A stretch of 64,000 nucleotides of DNA from Auraticoccus monumenti (GCF_900101785.1 NZ_LT629688.1:3968001-4032000); one strand, 5' to 3'; counted from the stretch's first letter, positions 15,740-26,940 are shown. Made by a program: numbers and translations. Notes: generated by a model from the sequence alone, not told the origin.

Positions 15740-16540
15740 GTGAAGTTCCTCTCCTCCAGGAGACGCCACAAGGCGGTGAAGCCGCTGCTGCTCGTCGCCG
15801 CCCTCTTCCTCATGGGTGGCCTGTACTCCGTCGCGGTCCCCGAGCAGCAGTCCAGCGCCGACACCGGCACCTCGACCCAGGTCGAGGAGGGGCGCCAGCT
15901 CTTCGCCGTCGGCTGCGCCTCCTGCCACGGCCTGAACGGCGAGGGCAGCAGCGAGGGCCCGTCCGTGGTCGGCGTGGGTGCCGCCTCGGTGGACTTCCAG
16001 GTCGAGACCGGGCGGATGCCGATGGCCCAGCCCGCCGAGCAGGCACCCCAGCACGAGGTCACCTACAGCCGCGAGGAGATCGACGCGCTGGCCGCCTACG
16101 TGGCCAGCCTGGGCCCCGGCCCCGAGATCCCCTCCCCCGAGCAGTACGACCCCGCGGGTCTGACCGCCGAGGAGATCGCTGCCGGCGGCGAGCTGTTCCG
16201 CACCAACTGCTCGGCCTGCCACAACTTCACCGGCGCCGGTGGCGCACTGCCCAACGGCAAGTACGCCCCCGCCCTGGAGGGCGTCACCCCCAAGCACATC
16301 CACGAGGCGCTGCGCACCGGTCCCCAGCAGATGCCCGTCTTCGCCGAGTCCACCATCAGCGACGAGAACGTCCGCCAGATCATCGCCTACCTCGAGACGC
16401 TGCAGCAGGAGCCCAGCGGGGGTCTCACCCTCGGCGGCCTCGGCCCGGTGTCGGAGGGTCTGTGGGGCTGGATCATCGGGATCGGTGGCCTGTCCCTGTT
16501 CGCCGTCTGGATCGCCTCGAAGGGAGCACGCAGCAAGTGA
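15740..16540 (+). CDS. qcrC: Cytochrome bc1 complex di-heme cytochrome c subunit
   Basis: A 266-residue subunit that passes electrons from the Rieske centre to CtaC. It has an N-terminal hydrophobic anchor (LLLVAALFLMGGLYSVAV), two c-type heme motifs, CASCH and CSACH, with methionine ligands likely in GRMPMAQP and QQMPVF, and a C-terminal membrane helix. The GTG at 15740 was chosen for AGGAAGG eight bases upstream and because it places the anchor correctly; an earlier ATG at 15674 would add 22 residues. The stop overlaps the qcrA start. Confidence 0.95.
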   Translation: MKFLSSRRRHKAVKPLLLVAALFLMGGLYSVAVPEQQSSADTGTSTQVEEGRQLFAVGCASCHGLNGEGSSEGPSVVGVGAASVDFQVETGRMPMAQPAEQAPQHEVTYSREEIDALAAYVASLGPGPEIPSPEQYDPAGLTAEEIAAGGELFRTNCSACHNFTGAGGALPNGKYAPALEGVTPKHIHEALRTGPQQMPVFAESTISDENVRQIIAYLETLQQEPSGGLTLGGLGPVSEGLWGWIIGIGGLSLFAVWIASKGARSK

Positions 16541-17622
16541 GCACCGCCGAGAGGTCCACCGAGCTCGACCGCGCAGGAGTCCGCTCCGACGACGAGCGGT
16601 ACCCCGTCGACAACCCCGGGGTGGAGCACGAACCGCCCCGCTGGACCGACGTCGACACCGACGCCGGCAACGCCGCCTACCGCTTCGTGGTCGGCTGCTT
16701 CGCCCTGGTCCCCGTGTTCTCGATCGCCTTCGTGGTGATCTACTTCGCCGTCCCCGAGACCCTCTACATCGACCTCGGGAGCAACCACTACCTGGCCCAG
16801 CACGTGCTGCTCGGCTTCACCCTGGGCATGGCGATCCTCCTGGTCGGTGTGGGTGCCGTCCAGTGGGGCCGTCTGCTGATGGTGGACAACGAGATCACCG
16901 AGGAGCGCCACACCGCCGCCTCGAGCGCCGAGACGCGCGCCGCTGCCATCGAGATCGTCTACCAGGGCCTCGACGAGTCCGGCCTCCAGCGCCGCAAGCT
17001 GATCGGGCGCAGCCTGCTGGGCGCGCTCGGCATCCTCCTGGTGCCGGCGGTCGTGACCCTGGCCGACCTCGGCCCCTGGCCCACCCGCGCCCTGCGCGCG
17101 GAGACCATCGAGAAGACCATCTGGGGCCCCGGCGTCCGGCTGGTCAACGACGTGACCTACGAGCCCATCCTGGCCGCGGACCTCGAGATCGGTCAGCTGG
17201 TCAACGCCGAGCCCGCGACCATCACCGAGCTGCACGGCCACGAGGTCCTCGTCGAGAAGGCCAAGTCCGCCATCATCGTGGTCCGGATGGACCCGAACTC
17301 CATCAAGATCCCCGCCTCGCGCACCAGCTGGCAGGTCAACGGGATCCTCTGCTACTCCAAGATCTGCACCCACGTGGGCTGCCCGATCTCGCTGTGGGAG
17401 CAGCAGACGCACCACCTGCTCTGCCCCTGCCACCAGTCGACCTTCGACCTCGGCAACTCCGGAGTGGTCGTCTTCGGCCCGGCAGCACGTTCGCTGCCTC
17501 AGCTGCCGATCACCACCGACGAGGAGGGCTACCTGATCGCCATCAGCGACTTCACCGTGCCGGTCGGGCCCAGCTACTTCGAGCGGGACTCCCGCAACGA
17601 CTACCAGGAGGGTGACAGCTGA
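16537..17622 (+). CDS. qcrA: Cytochrome bc1 complex Rieske iron-sulfur subunit
   Basis: A 361-residue protein with a long N-terminal cytoplasmic part, three predicted membrane helices (the actinobacterial form, unlike the single helix of classical Rieske proteins), and a C-terminal domain carrying the 2Fe-2S ligands in CTHVGC and CPCHQS. The GTG start overlaps the qcrC stop (GTGA), and the stop overlaps the qcrB ATG by one base, so the three subunits are translationally coupled. Confidence 0.96.
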   Translation: MSTAERSTELDRAGVRSDDERYPVDNPGVEHEPPRWTDVDTDAGNAAYRFVVGCFALVPVFSIAFVVIYFAVPETLYIDLGSNHYLAQHVLLGFTLGMAILLVGVGAVQWGRLLMVDNEITEERHTAASSAETRAAAIEIVYQGLDESGLQRRKLIGRSLLGALGILLVPAVVTLADLGPWPTRALRAETIEKTIWGPGVRLVNDVTYEPILAADLEIGQLVNAEPATITELHGHEVLVEKAKSAIIVVRMDPNSIKIPASRTSWQVNGILCYSKICTHVGCPISLWEQQTHHLLCPCHQSTFDLGNSGVVVFGPAARSLPQLPITTDEEGYLIAISDFTVPVGPSYFERDSRNDYQEGDS

Positions 17623-19382
17623 TGGCCAAGCCAGCCACGTTGTCCGAGGAGCGCACGGTCGCGGCCCCGGAGGCCGGACGTACGCCCGGACCGGTGCTCC
17701 GCAAGGCAGCCGGTCCGGCCACGTGGGCCGACGAGCGCGTCGGCGCCGCCGGTCTCGGCAAGTTCTTCCTGCGCAAGGTGTTCCCCGACCACTGGTCGTT
17801 CCTGCTCGGTGAGATCGCGCTCTACAGCTTCGTCATCCTCCTGGTCACCGGCGTGTTCCTGACCATCTGGTACAAGCCGTCGATGGCCGAGATCGAGTAC
17901 GAGGGCAGCTACCAGCTCCTCCGCGGGCTGGCCATGTCCGAGGCCTACGAGTCGACGCTTAACATCAGCTTCGACATCCGCGGCGGTCTGCTGATGCGGC
18001 AGGTGCACCACTGGTCCGCGACGCTGTTCGTCGCGGCGATGTTCGCCCACATGCTCCGCGTCTTCTTCACCGGCGCGTTCCGCAAGCCCCGTGAGATCAA
18101 CTGGGTGATCGGTGTGGCCCTGCTGGGGCTGGGGGTGATCGAGGGCTTCGCGGGGTACTCGCTGCCCGACGACCTGCTCTCGGGAACCGGTCTGCGCTTC
18201 GTCGACGGCCTGGTCCGGTCGATCCCGGTGATCGGCACCTGGGCGGAGTTCTTCATCTTCGGCGGGGAGTTCCCGGGCACGCTGATCATCAGCCGGCTCT
18301 ACATGGTGCACATCCTGCTGGTCCCGGGCCTCCTGCTGGCGCTGATCGCCGCGCACCTGGCCCTGCTCGTCTACCACAAGCACACCCACTACCCCGGACC
18401 CGGGCGCACCGACAAGAACGTCGTCGGCTACCCGCTGTACCCGGTCTACATGGCCAAGGCCGGTGGCTTCTTCTTCATCGTGTTCGGCGTGACCACCCTG
18501 ATGGGCGCGTTCATGCAGATCAACCCGGTGTGGAGCTACGGCCCCTACAACCCCTCGCAGGTGACCGCCGGCTCCCAGCCTGACTGGTACATGGGCTGGG
18601 TCGAGGGTGCGGTCCGCATCATGCCGGGCTGGGAGTCCCACTGGGGCTCGACCACCTGGTCCTGGAACGTGCTGCTGCCCGGTGTCTTCCTGCTGACCCT
18701 GCTGTTCGTCATCCTCGGCGTCTACCCCTGGGTCGAGGCCTGGCTGACCGGGGACAAGCGCGAGCACCACCTGCTCGAGCGGCCGCGCACCAACGCCACC
18801 CGCACCGCCTTCGGCGTGGCCGGCATCACCTGCTTCATCATGTTCATGCTGGGTGGCGGCAACGACATCCTGGCCACCCAGTTCCGGCTCTCGCTGAACG
18901 CGATCTCGCTGATCCTGAGGGTGGCGGTGTTCGTGGCCCCGGTGCTGGCGTTCATCATCACCAAGCGGATCTGCATCGCGTTGCAGCGGGTCGACCAGGA
19001 GCGGCTGCTGCACGGCAGCGAGTCCGGCATCATCAACCGCTCCCCGGTGGGTGGGTACTCCGAGGACCACCTGCCGATCGCCGACGGTGAGGCCTACACC
19101 CTCATCTCGCACAACGAGTACCCGGCGCTGGAGGACGAGGAGGGCGTCAGCGAGCGTCAGAAGAAGGCGCGTCGCTGGTTCTACGGCGACAACATGTCCA
19201 AGCCCACCCGGGCCGAGCTCGAGGCGGCCGCGCACCACGCAGCCGACCACTCCCTGGAGGGGCATGGGTCGGACGGGCACGAGATCGAGGAGTCCCGGCG
19301 GCCGGCGCTGACCGGCGGCAAGGACGGCGACACCGCGCAGGACGACGTCACCACGCAGGACGGTGACGGCGACCAGCGCTGA
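17622..19382 (+). CDS. qcrB: Cytochrome bc1 complex cytochrome b subunit
   Basis: A 586-residue polytopic subunit that oxidises menaquinol. Heme-b histidines are visible in RQVHHWSATLFVAAMFAHML and in SRLYMVHILL...LIAAHLALL. The Qo site carries PDWY in place of the usual PEWY, which is normal for actinobacteria. The hydrophilic C-terminal extension (about 445-586) ends in an Asp/Gly-rich tail and is longer than in proteobacterial cytochrome b. A strong terminator follows, closing the ctaE-qcrCAB operon. Confidence 0.96.
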   Translation: MAKPATLSEERTVAAPEAGRTPGPVLRKAAGPATWADERVGAAGLGKFFLRKVFPDHWSFLLGEIALYSFVILLVTGVFLTIWYKPSMAEIEYEGSYQLLRGLAMSEAYESTLNISFDIRGGLLMRQVHHWSATLFVAAMFAHMLRVFFTGAFRKPREINWVIGVALLGLGVIEGFAGYSLPDDLLSGTGLRFVDGLVRSIPVIGTWAEFFIFGGEFPGTLIISRLYMVHILLVPGLLLALIAAHLALLVYHKHTHYPGPGRTDKNVVGYPLYPVYMAKAGGFFFIVFGVTTLMGAFMQINPVWSYGPYNPSQVTAGSQPDWYMGWVEGAVRIMPGWESHWGSTTWSWNVLLPGVFLLTLLFVILGVYPWVEAWLTGDKREHHLLERPRTNATRTAFGVAGITCFIMFMLGGGNDILATQFRLSLNAISLILRVAVFVAPVLAFIITKRICIALQRVDQERLLHGSESGIINRSPVGGYSEDHLPIADGEAYTLISHNEYPALEDEEGVSERQKKARRWFYGDNMSKPTRAELEAAAHHAADHSLEGHGSDGHEIEESRRPALTGGKDGDTAQDDVTTQDGDGDQR

Positions 19383-19396
19383 CAGCACTGATGGCC

Positions 19397-19435
19397 CAGC
19401 AGGGGCCCGGGACCACTGGTCCCGGGCCCCTGCTG
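19397..19435 (+). terminator. Terminator of the ctaE-qcrCAB operon
   Basis: An 18-base perfect stem beginning CAGCAGGGGCCCGGG with a three-base loop, 14 bases after the qcrB stop. Confidence 0.85.
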
Positions 19436-19530
19436 CGTCCCGGGCGGTGCGGACCAGCCCCTCGTCGGCGGCACCCTCCAGCCCCGTTCCCGGGGCGGGG
19501 AACAAGGCCGGTGGTCGGGCCGTTGCAGCG

Positions 19531-19566
19531 GGCGGACCGACCCGTGAGGGCGGACCGACCCGTGAG
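19531..19566 (+). repeat. Perfect 18-bp tandem duplication
   Basis: GGCGGACCGACCCGTGAG occurs twice head to tail, ending two bases before the GGAGGG ribosome-binding region of the TPR gene. It may be a slippage product; it leaves the binding site intact. Confidence 0.8.
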
Positions 19567-19575
19567 GAGGGCGAG

Positions 19576-19902
19576 ATGATGGACGACCTGACCGCCATGA
19601 GGTTCGCGATGGCCGAGAGGCGTTTCGCGGAGCGCGACTACCGGGGCGCCGGCGAGCAGCTGGCCCTGGTGGTCGCGCAGAACCCCAGCCACCTGAGCGC
19701 GCGGCTGCTGCTGGCCCGCAGCCACTTCCACGCCGCGCTGCTGGAGCCCGCGCGCCGCGAGCTGCAGAACGTCCTGGACCAGGACCCGACCGAGCCCTAC
19801 GCCCGGCTGATGATGGTCCGGACGCTGGAGCGCCAGGGACGCCGTGACGAGGCCGCCACCCAGCGGCGGCTGGCCGAGGCCATGGGCGTCGAGCTGGTCT
19901 GA
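19576..19902 (+). CDS. Tetratricopeptide repeat protein
   Basis: A 108-residue protein made of about three TPR helix pairs: AMAERRFAERDYRGAGEQLA, NPSHLSARLLLARSHFHAAL, and DPTEPYARLMMVRTLERQGR. The ATG at 19576 follows GGAGGGCGAG; a second ATG comes right after. There is no signal peptide, so it is probably a cytoplasmic protein-binding scaffold of unknown partner. Confidence 0.85.
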   Translation: MMDDLTAMRFAMAERRFAERDYRGAGEQLALVVAQNPSHLSARLLLARSHFHAALLEPARRELQNVLDQDPTEPYARLMMVRTLERQGRRDEAATQRRLAEAMGVELV

Positions 19903-19915
19903 GGACCGGCGGACC

Positions 19916-19945
19916 GGGTCCCGACCGCTCAGGCGGTCGGGACCC
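19916..19945. terminator. Bidirectional terminator between converging genes
   Basis: A 13-base perfect stem GGGTCCCGACCGC and its complement, with the loop TCAG. The stop codon of the minus-strand gene lies in the loop, and the TPR gene ends 14 bases before it. Confidence 0.75.
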
Positions 19946-20957
19946 AGTTCTCTGCCGGGACGACCTCGTCCGGCGTCGGTGGGCCGGGCGGGGTGCCGTC
20001 ACCGAACGGACGCCCGCCCAGCTCGTCTCGACCGTGCGGGGTGAGGAAGCCGCGGACGTCGGGCCCCTTCGGCACGATCCGGGTCGGGTTGATGTCGGTG
20101 TGGGTCAGGTAGTAGTGCTGCTTGATCTGCACGAAGTCGGTGGTGTCACCGAAACCGGGGGTCTGGAACAGGTCCCGGGTGTAGGCCCAGAGCACCGGCA
20201 TCTCCACCAGCTTCTGGCGGTTGCACTTGAAGTGGCCGTGGTAGACGGCGTCGAAGCGGACCAGGGTGGTGAACAGCCGCACGTCGGCCTCGGTGACCGT
20301 GTCCCCCACCAGGTAGCGCCGGGTGCTCAGGTGCTCCTCCAGGTGGTCCAGCCGGGTGAACAGGCGGTCGTAGGCGGTGTCGTAGGCCTGCTGGGAGCCG
20401 GCGAACCCGCACCGGTACACCCCGTTGTTCACCTCGGTGAAGTTGCGGTAGGCCATCTCGTCGATCTCGTCCCGCAGGGCCTCGGGGTACAGGTCCGGGG
20501 CGCCCTCCCGGTGCAGGTCGCCCCACTCGGTGGAGAGGTCGAGCGTCATCTGCGGGTAGTCGTTGGTGACCAGCTTCCCGGTGGTGACGTCCACCAGGGC
20601 CGGCACGGTGATCCCCTTGGGGTAGTCGGGGTCGAGGGCGAGGTAGGCCTCCTGCAGCCGCTCGTAGCCCAGCACCGGGTCCCTGCCCCCGGGATCGAGG
20701 TCGAAGGTCCAGCTGCGGGCGTCGTGGGTGGGGCCGCACATCCCCATCGAGATGGCGTCCTCCAGCCCGAGCAGCCGCCGGACGATGACCGCCCGGTTCG
20801 CCCACGGGCAGGCACGGGCCACCACGAGGCGGTAGCGCCCGGCCTCGGGGGTGAACCCGTCGGCGCCGTCACGGGTGATCCGGGTCGGCACGTAGTTCGT
20901 GTCGCGCTTGAACTCCCCCGCCTCGACGTAGGACCCCTGGGCTGTCTGCTCTGCCAT
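19929..20957 (-). CDS. Xi-class glutathione transferase / glutathionyl-hydroquinone reductase family
   Basis: A 342-residue protein. The active-site motif CPWANR lies near residue 50, after a long N-terminal segment typical of the ECM4/YqjG family. The C-terminal helical domain contains DINPTRIVPKGPD. In proteobacteria these enzymes reduce glutathionyl- or other thiol-hydroquinones. Actinobacteria use mycothiol, so a mycothiolyl substrate is the likely analogue; that is inference. The ATG at 20957 is seven bases after TAGACT on the minus strand, so it is probably leaderless and divergent from guaB1. Confidence 0.9.
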   Translation of the reverse strand: MAEQTAQGSYVEAGEFKRDTNYVPTRITRDGADGFTPEAGRYRLVVARACPWANRAVIVRRLLGLEDAISMGMCGPTHDARSWTFDLDPGGRDPVLGYERLQEAYLALDPDYPKGITVPALVDVTTGKLVTNDYPQMTLDLSTEWGDLHREGAPDLYPEALRDEIDEMAYRNFTEVNNGVYRCGFAGSQQAYDTAYDRLFTRLDHLEEHLSTRRYLVGDTVTEADVRLFTTLVRFDAVYHGHFKCNRQKLVEMPVLWAYTRDLFQTPGFGDTTDFVQIKQHYYLTHTDINPTRIVPKGPDVRGFLTPHGRDELGGRPFGDGTPPGPPTPDEVVPAENWVPTA

Positions 20958-20964
20958 GGTCGCG

Positions 20965-20970
20965 AGTCTA
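20965..20970 (-). promoter_or_regulatory. Leaderless -10 box of the xi-GST gene
   Basis: Read on the minus strand, TAGACT ends seven bases before the ATG at 20957. Confidence 0.55.
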
Positions 20971-20988
20971 GGCGGCGCGCTGCTCACC

Positions 20989-22452
<1,464 letters not shown>

Positions 22453-22544
22453 GCCCGCTGCGCTCCCGCGGACGGGCTGGACGCCGCGGGGCGCGTGAGC
22501 GGCCAGAACACCCCTGAGGGGTCCCGCACGGGCTGCGTGCGTCC

Positions 22545-22550
22545 TACAGT
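22545..22550 (+). promoter_or_regulatory. Leaderless -10 box of the DUF2277 gene
   Basis: TACAGT ends exactly six bases before the ATG at 22557. Confidence 0.55.
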
Positions 22551-22556
22551 GAGCGC

Positions 22557-22826
22557 ATGTGCCGCAACATCCGGACCCTGCACAACTTCGAGCCCCCGGC
22601 CTCGTCGGAGGAGGTGCACGCCGCCGCCCTGCAGTACGTCCGCAAGGTGGCCGGCACCACCAAGCCGTCCCAGGCCAACGCCGCGGCCTTCGAACGGGCC
22701 GTGCACGAGATCGCCCACATCACCGAGCACCTGCTGGAGGAGCTGACCACCTCGGCACCGGCGAAGAACCGCGAGGAGGAGGCTGCCAAGGCGCGGGCGC
22801 GCTCGGCAGCCCGCTACGCCTCCTGA
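22557..22826 (+). CDS. DUF2277 family protein
   Basis: An 89-residue protein beginning MCRNIRTLHNFEPPAS, the diagnostic start of DUF2277, followed by a helical segment and an Ala/Arg-rich end (KARARSAARYAS). The invariant second-position Cys is notable. Function unknown. It is probably leaderless. Confidence 0.9.
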   Translation: MCRNIRTLHNFEPPASSEEVHAAALQYVRKVAGTTKPSQANAAAFERAVHEIAHITEHLLEELTTSAPAKNREEEAAKARARSAARYAS

Positions 22827-22913
22827 CCCCAGGCGGCAGCCGGCGTCACGCGTCCCCGGGGCGTCGAGACGGGGCGACCGCCGCCACGGCGCGGAACCCA
22901 CCCGGACGCACGA

Positions 22914-22945
22914 CAGCGGGGCACCCCCGAAGGAGTGCCCCGCTG
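22914..22945. terminator. Terminator between converging DUF2277 and ctaF genes
   Basis: An 11-base stem CAGCGGGGCAC/GTGCCCCGCTG with a ten-base loop, lying between two genes that end toward each other. Confidence 0.75.
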
Positions 22946-22966
22946 CTGCGTCCGGGTGGTCGGCGC

Positions 22967-23572
22967 TCAGTGCGCGTAGTCGCCCTTGTAGTACTGGTAG
23001 ACCCAGCCGGCGATGGCCCACAGACCCAGGCCCATACCGAGGATGGTCAGCCACCAGCCGAAGACCGGGCCGAGGAGGGTGATCATCAGCATCACCGCGC
23101 AGACCACCGGCCAGGCGCTCCGCGGCGGGAAGAACCCGAGCTCGCCGGCGCCCTCCACGATGTCGGCCTCGAGCCGGTCCTCCGGACGCTCGTCGTGCTT
23201 GAGCGCCGTGACCAGCAGGTAGGCCAGCAGCATGGTCGACAGGCCGAAGGTCAGCACCAGGGCCACCGAGCCGGTGATCTCCAGGCTGAGCACCCAGTAG
23301 ACCGGGATGACGGCCAGGAAGAACAGCTCCAGGACCACGAAGATCCGCAGCTCCGCGAGCAGGGCCAACGGACCGCCGTCGCTCTTGAGCCCCAGACCGA
23401 GGAAGGTCAGGCCGAGCGCCAGCGAGGACAGCCCGGCAGCCAGCACGGCCGGCCACTTCGTCATCTCGGTGCCCAGCACCAGCCACATCACCAGCGACCA
23501 GACGATGTAGCCGACACCGAGGACCCCGAACCAGGCGGACTCCTGGACCAGCGGCTTCTTCAGCGCGTCCAT
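22967..23572 (-). CDS. ctaF: Cytochrome c oxidase subunit IV, extended form
   Basis: A 201-residue membrane protein. The C-terminal two thirds match actinobacterial CtaF, including the conserved DIVEGAGELGFFPPRSAWP segment and the end VYQYYKGDYAH. The familiar mycobacterial form has about 139 residues and four helices. This one has an extra N-terminal part of about 60 residues with two further predicted helices, giving about six. The ATG overlaps the ctaD stop by one base, which supports both the start and co-translation. Confidence 0.88.
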   Translation of the reverse strand: MDALKKPLVQESAWFGVLGVGYIVWSLVMWLVLGTEMTKWPAVLAAGLSSLALGLTFLGLGLKSDGGPLALLAELRIFVVLELFFLAVIPVYWVLSLEITGSVALVLTFGLSTMLLAYLLVTALKHDERPEDRLEADIVEGAGELGFFPPRSAWPVVCAVMLMITLLGPVFGWWLTILGMGLGLWAIAGWVYQYYKGDYAH

Positions 23573-25374
23573 CAGCGCTCCTCCCCCTTGGCGTAGGAGT
23601 TCGCACCGGGCAGCGTGCTGTCGGGTGACGTCCCCTCGACCCGGTTCTTCAGCTCACCGACACGACCCGCGTCGGCACCGGCGTCGATCAGCTCGTCGGC
23701 GTCGGCACCCACCGCGGCGTACTCGGTGAGGGCGATCTCGGGGTGGTGCAGGTCGAAGGCCGGCGAGTCCGAGCGGACCTGCGGGAGCTTCTCGAAGTTG
23801 TGCCGCGGCGGCGGGCACGAGGTGGCCCACTCCAGCGAGCGTCCCCAGCCCCAGGGGTCGTCCACGACGACCTTCGGGGCGCGGCGGGTGATCCAGACGT
23901 TCCAGATGAAGGGCAGGAACGACAGGGCCAGCACGAAGGAGCCGAAGGTGGAGACCTGGTTGAGGAAGGTCAGGCCCTCCTCGGGACGGTAGTCGGCGTA
24001 GCGCCGCGTCATGCCCGCCGCACCCAGCCAGTGCTGGACGAGGAAGGTGACGTGGAAGCCGATCATCGTCATCCAGAAGTGGATCTTGCCCAGCCGCTCG
24101 TTGAGCATCTTGCCGGTGAACTTGGGCCACCAGAAGTAGAAGCCGGCGAACGTCGCGAACACGATGGTGCCGAAGAGCACGTAGTGGAAGTGCGCGACCA
24201 CGAAGTAGGTGTCCGACACCGGGAAGTCCAGCGGCGGGCTGGCCAGGATGATGCCGGTCAGACCACCGAAGAGGAACGTGGTGAGGAAGCCGAAGGCCCA
24301 CACCATGGGCGTGTCGAACGTGATCGACCCGCCCCAGAGCGTGCCGATCCAGTTGAAGAACTTCACCCCGGTGGGCACCGCGATGAGGAACGTCATGAAG
24401 GAGAAGAACGGCAGGTTGACCGCCCCGGTGACGAACATGTGGTGGGCCCACACCGCCATCGACAGCACACCGATGGCCAGGGTGGCGGCGACCAGTCCGA
24501 CGTAGCCGAAGACCGGCTTGCGGCTGAACACCGGGAGGATCTCGGTGATGATGCCGAAGAACGGCAGCGCCACGATGTAGACCTCGGGGTGGCCGAAGAA
24601 CCAGAACATGTGCTGCCACAGCAGCGGACCGCCGTTGGCCGCGTCGAACACGTGGGTGCCGAGGTTGCGGTCGCTGAGCAGGACCAGCAGGCCGACACCG
24701 AGCACCGGGAAGGCGATGATCGCCAGCATCGAGGTGACCAGGATGTTCCAGGTGAAGATGGGCATCCGGAACATGGTCAGACCGGGCACCCGCATCGTGA
24801 AGATGGTGGTGATGAAGTTGACCGAGCCGAGGATCGAGGACAGACCGCTCATGTAGAGCCCGACGATCCAGAGGTCGGCCCCCACCCCCGGGGAGTTCGC
24901 GCCGTCGCTGAGCGGGACGTAGGCCGTCCAGCCGAAGCCGGCGCCGCCGTCGGGGCTCAGGAAGCCCGAGCAGGCCACCAGGCCGCCGAGCAGGAAGAGC
25001 CAGAAGGAAAAGGCGTTGAGCCGCGGGAACGCGACGTCGGGCGCCCCGATCTGCAGCGGCATGATCGCGTTCGCGAACGCGGAGAACATCGGCGTCGCGA
25101 AGAACAGCAGCATGATCGTGCCGTGCATCGTGAAGAACTGGTTGTACCGCTCGTACTGCAGGTACTGCAGACCCGGGAACGCCAGCTCCGCGCGGATGCC
25201 CAGCGCCAGCAGCCCGCCGAGTGCGAAGAACACCAGCGACGCGGCGAAGTACATGTTGCCGATCAGCTTGTGGTCGGTGGTGGTCAGGCAGCGCCAGACC
25301 ATCGCCCCCAGCCGTCGGCTCGCCCGCTCGGGGACGACGGTGGACTCACCAGCCACCCGTTCCGCGACGCTCAT
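23572..25374 (-). CDS. ctaD: Cytochrome c oxidase subunit I
   Basis: A 600-residue catalytic subunit of the aa3 oxidase, reducing oxygen at the heme a3-CuB centre and pumping protons. Ligand motifs are visible: [12 protein letters not shown] (heme a His), FGHPEVYI (CuB His and the cross-linked Tyr), WAHHMF (two CuB His), and [11 protein letters not shown] (heme a and a3 His). A hydrophilic C-terminal tail of about 80 residues follows the last helix. It overlaps ctaC by four bases and ctaF by one, forming a coupled ctaC-ctaD-ctaF operon. Confidence 0.97.
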   Translation of the reverse strand: MSVAERVAGESTVVPERASRRLGAMVWRCLTTTDHKLIGNMYFAASLVFFALGGLLALGIRAELAFPGLQYLQYERYNQFFTMHGTIMLLFFATPMFSAFANAIMPLQIGAPDVAFPRLNAFSFWLFLLGGLVACSGFLSPDGGAGFGWTAYVPLSDGANSPGVGADLWIVGLYMSGLSSILGSVNFITTIFTMRVPGLTMFRMPIFTWNILVTSMLAIIAFPVLGVGLLVLLSDRNLGTHVFDAANGGPLLWQHMFWFFGHPEVYIVALPFFGIITEILPVFSRKPVFGYVGLVAATLAIGVLSMAVWAHHMFVTGAVNLPFFSFMTFLIAVPTGVKFFNWIGTLWGGSITFDTPMVWAFGFLTTFLFGGLTGIILASPPLDFPVSDTYFVVAHFHYVLFGTIVFATFAGFYFWWPKFTGKMLNERLGKIHFWMTMIGFHVTFLVQHWLGAAGMTRRYADYRPEEGLTFLNQVSTFGSFVLALSFLPFIWNVWITRRAPKVVVDDPWGWGRSLEWATSCPPPRHNFEKLPQVRSDSPAFDLHHPEIALTEYAAVGADADELIDAGADAGRVGELKNRVEGTSPDSTLPGANSYAKGEER

Positions 25375-26297
25375 TCGCCCTCACCCTCTCCTGACGCCTC
25401 GCCCTCCTGGGGCGCGAGCTTGGGAGCAACCACCGTCTGGCTGCCGTAGTTCGTGCCCACGTTGCCGCGGGCCTCGAGGCCCTGGAGGTAGGCCTCGTAC
25501 TCCTCGGCGCTGACGATGTGCACCTTGAAGATCATCGCCGCGTGGTAGGTGCCGCAGAGCTCGGCGCACTTGCCGATGAACTCGCCCTCCTGCGTGGGCG
25601 TCATGGTGAAGCTGTTCGGCTTGCCCGGGATGACGTCCATCTTGAAGTAGAAGGACGGGACCCAGAAGGAGTGGATGACGTCGGGGGAGGTCAGGTTGAA
25701 GCGCACCGACTCCCCGACCGGCAGGTACAGGTCGGGCGAGGAGTTGATGGTGCCCGACTCCCAGACGTCGGTGCCGCCGCCCTGGCTGAGGGACTCGCGG
25801 TAGTTGAACGTCCAGGACCACTTCTGGCCGACCACGTCGATGGTCCGGGCGGTCTCCAGGGACTCGCCCTGCTGCGCCGAGGCCTCGTCGCCGTCCCAGT
25901 TGCCGGCCAGCACCTTGTTCTGGGTCTGGACGGTGAAGACGAAGAGGACACCCACGATCAGCAGCGGGGTGAGGGTGTAGAGGATCTCCATCGGCAGGTT
26001 GTAGCGGCTCTGCCGGGGGGCGTCGGTGCCGGAGGCCCGGCGGTGACGGCGGTACCGGATGCCGGCGTAGCCAATCAGGCCCCAGACGAAGACACCGACC
26101 GCCAGGGCGGCGATCCAGCTGCCGTTCCAGAAGTCGCCCACGAAGGGGGCCCGGTCGCTGGCCGGTACGGGCATGCCGAGCCGACGCCACTGCTCCGTCG
26201 TCTCCGCGCTGCACCCGCTCAGCAGCGTCGCCGTGCCGACCGCGGCCAGGGCGACCCGCGCCCAGCGGCCAGGTCGAGCCGTGCTCCTCAGACCCAC
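25371..26297 (-). CDS. ctaC: Cytochrome c oxidase subunit II
   Basis: A 308-residue lipoprotein subunit that takes electrons from cytochrome c. The signal peptide ends in the lipobox LLSGC (Cys about residue 29), two membrane helices follow, and the CuA site is in the C-terminal cupredoxin domain ([12 protein letters not shown], with the upstream His in DVIHSFWVP). The GTG at 26297 follows GGAAGGG; a longer frame to 26375 has no such signal. The C-terminal tail is Glu/Gly-rich. Confidence 0.95.
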   Translation of the reverse strand: MGLRSTARPGRWARVALAAVGTATLLSGCSAETTEQWRRLGMPVPASDRAPFVGDFWNGSWIAALAVGVFVWGLIGYAGIRYRRHRRASGTDAPRQSRYNLPMEILYTLTPLLIVGVLFVFTVQTQNKVLAGNWDGDEASAQQGESLETARTIDVVGQKWSWTFNYRESLSQGGGTDVWESGTINSSPDLYLPVGESVRFNLTSPDVIHSFWVPSFYFKMDVIPGKPNSFTMTPTQEGEFIGKCAELCGTYHAAMIFKVHIVSAEEYEAYLQGLEARGNVGTNYGSQTVVAPKLAPQEGEASGEGEGE

Positions 26298-26449
26298 GTC
26301 ACACCCTTCCGTCCTCCGGGTCGGGACCGACCCATCACGCCCGGCAACCCTAACGCACGATCCCGGCCCGGCCACGCCGGGAGCACGGGGTGCGAAGGGA
26401 GTCGGGCACCGTCACCCGGCATTCGTCCGCAGGGCCTCCCCCGGACGCG

Positions 26450-26484
26450 ACGACGCCCCCGGACCTGGGGTCCGGGGGCGTCGT
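26450..26484 (-). terminator. Terminator after the ErpA-like gene
   Basis: A perfect 16-base stem ACGACGCCCCCGGACC and its complement with a three-base loop, nine bases beyond the stop on the minus strand. Confidence 0.85.
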
Positions 26485-26492
26485 CGAGGAGC

Positions 26493-26864
26493 TCAGTTGA
26501 AGCTGTCACCGCAGGCGCAGGAGCCCGTGGCGTTGGGGTTGTCGATGGTGAAGCCCTGCTTCTCGATGGTGTCGACGAAGTCGATGGTGGCCCCCATCAG
26601 GTAGGGCGCGCTCATCCGGTCCGTGACGACATTCACACCCGAGAAGTCGGCCCGGACGTCCCCGTCGAGCTCGCGCTCGTCGAAGAAGAGCTGGTAGCGC
26701 AGACCCGAGCAGCCGCCGGGCTGGACGGCGATGCGCAGGGCCAGGTCGTCGCGCTCGGCACCGGCCAGCAGCGCACGCACCTTGGTGGCGGCGCCGTCGG
26801 TCAGGGCGACACCCTCGGGGGTCTCGGTGGTGGTGGTCCCGGCGTTCACGTCGGTAGTGGTCAT
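26493..26864 (-). CDS. A-type iron-sulfur carrier protein (HesB/IscA/ErpA family)
   Basis: A 123-residue protein that inserts Fe-S clusters into target enzymes. The three cluster cysteines are in GGCSGLRY and the C-terminal SCACGDSF. The ATG at 26864 was chosen for the GGAG six bases upstream; a longer frame from 26909 is possible. The first 20 residues are Thr-rich and not conserved. The position matches Rv2204c, and the likely local clients include the Rieske protein and LipA encoded nearby, though that link is inference. Confidence 0.93.
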   Translation of the reverse strand: MTTTDVNAGTTTTETPEGVALTDGAATKVRALLAGAERDDLALRIAVQPGGCSGLRYQLFFDERELDGDVRADFSGVNVVTDRMSAPYLMGATIDFVDTIEKQGFTIDNPNATGSCACGDSFN

Positions 26865-26940
26865 GTCACGCTCCGTAGCGGTCGAGGTCGGCTCCGTCTG
26901 GGCCAACACGAGTCGATCCGAATCTGTTCCTGCAGTCTAC

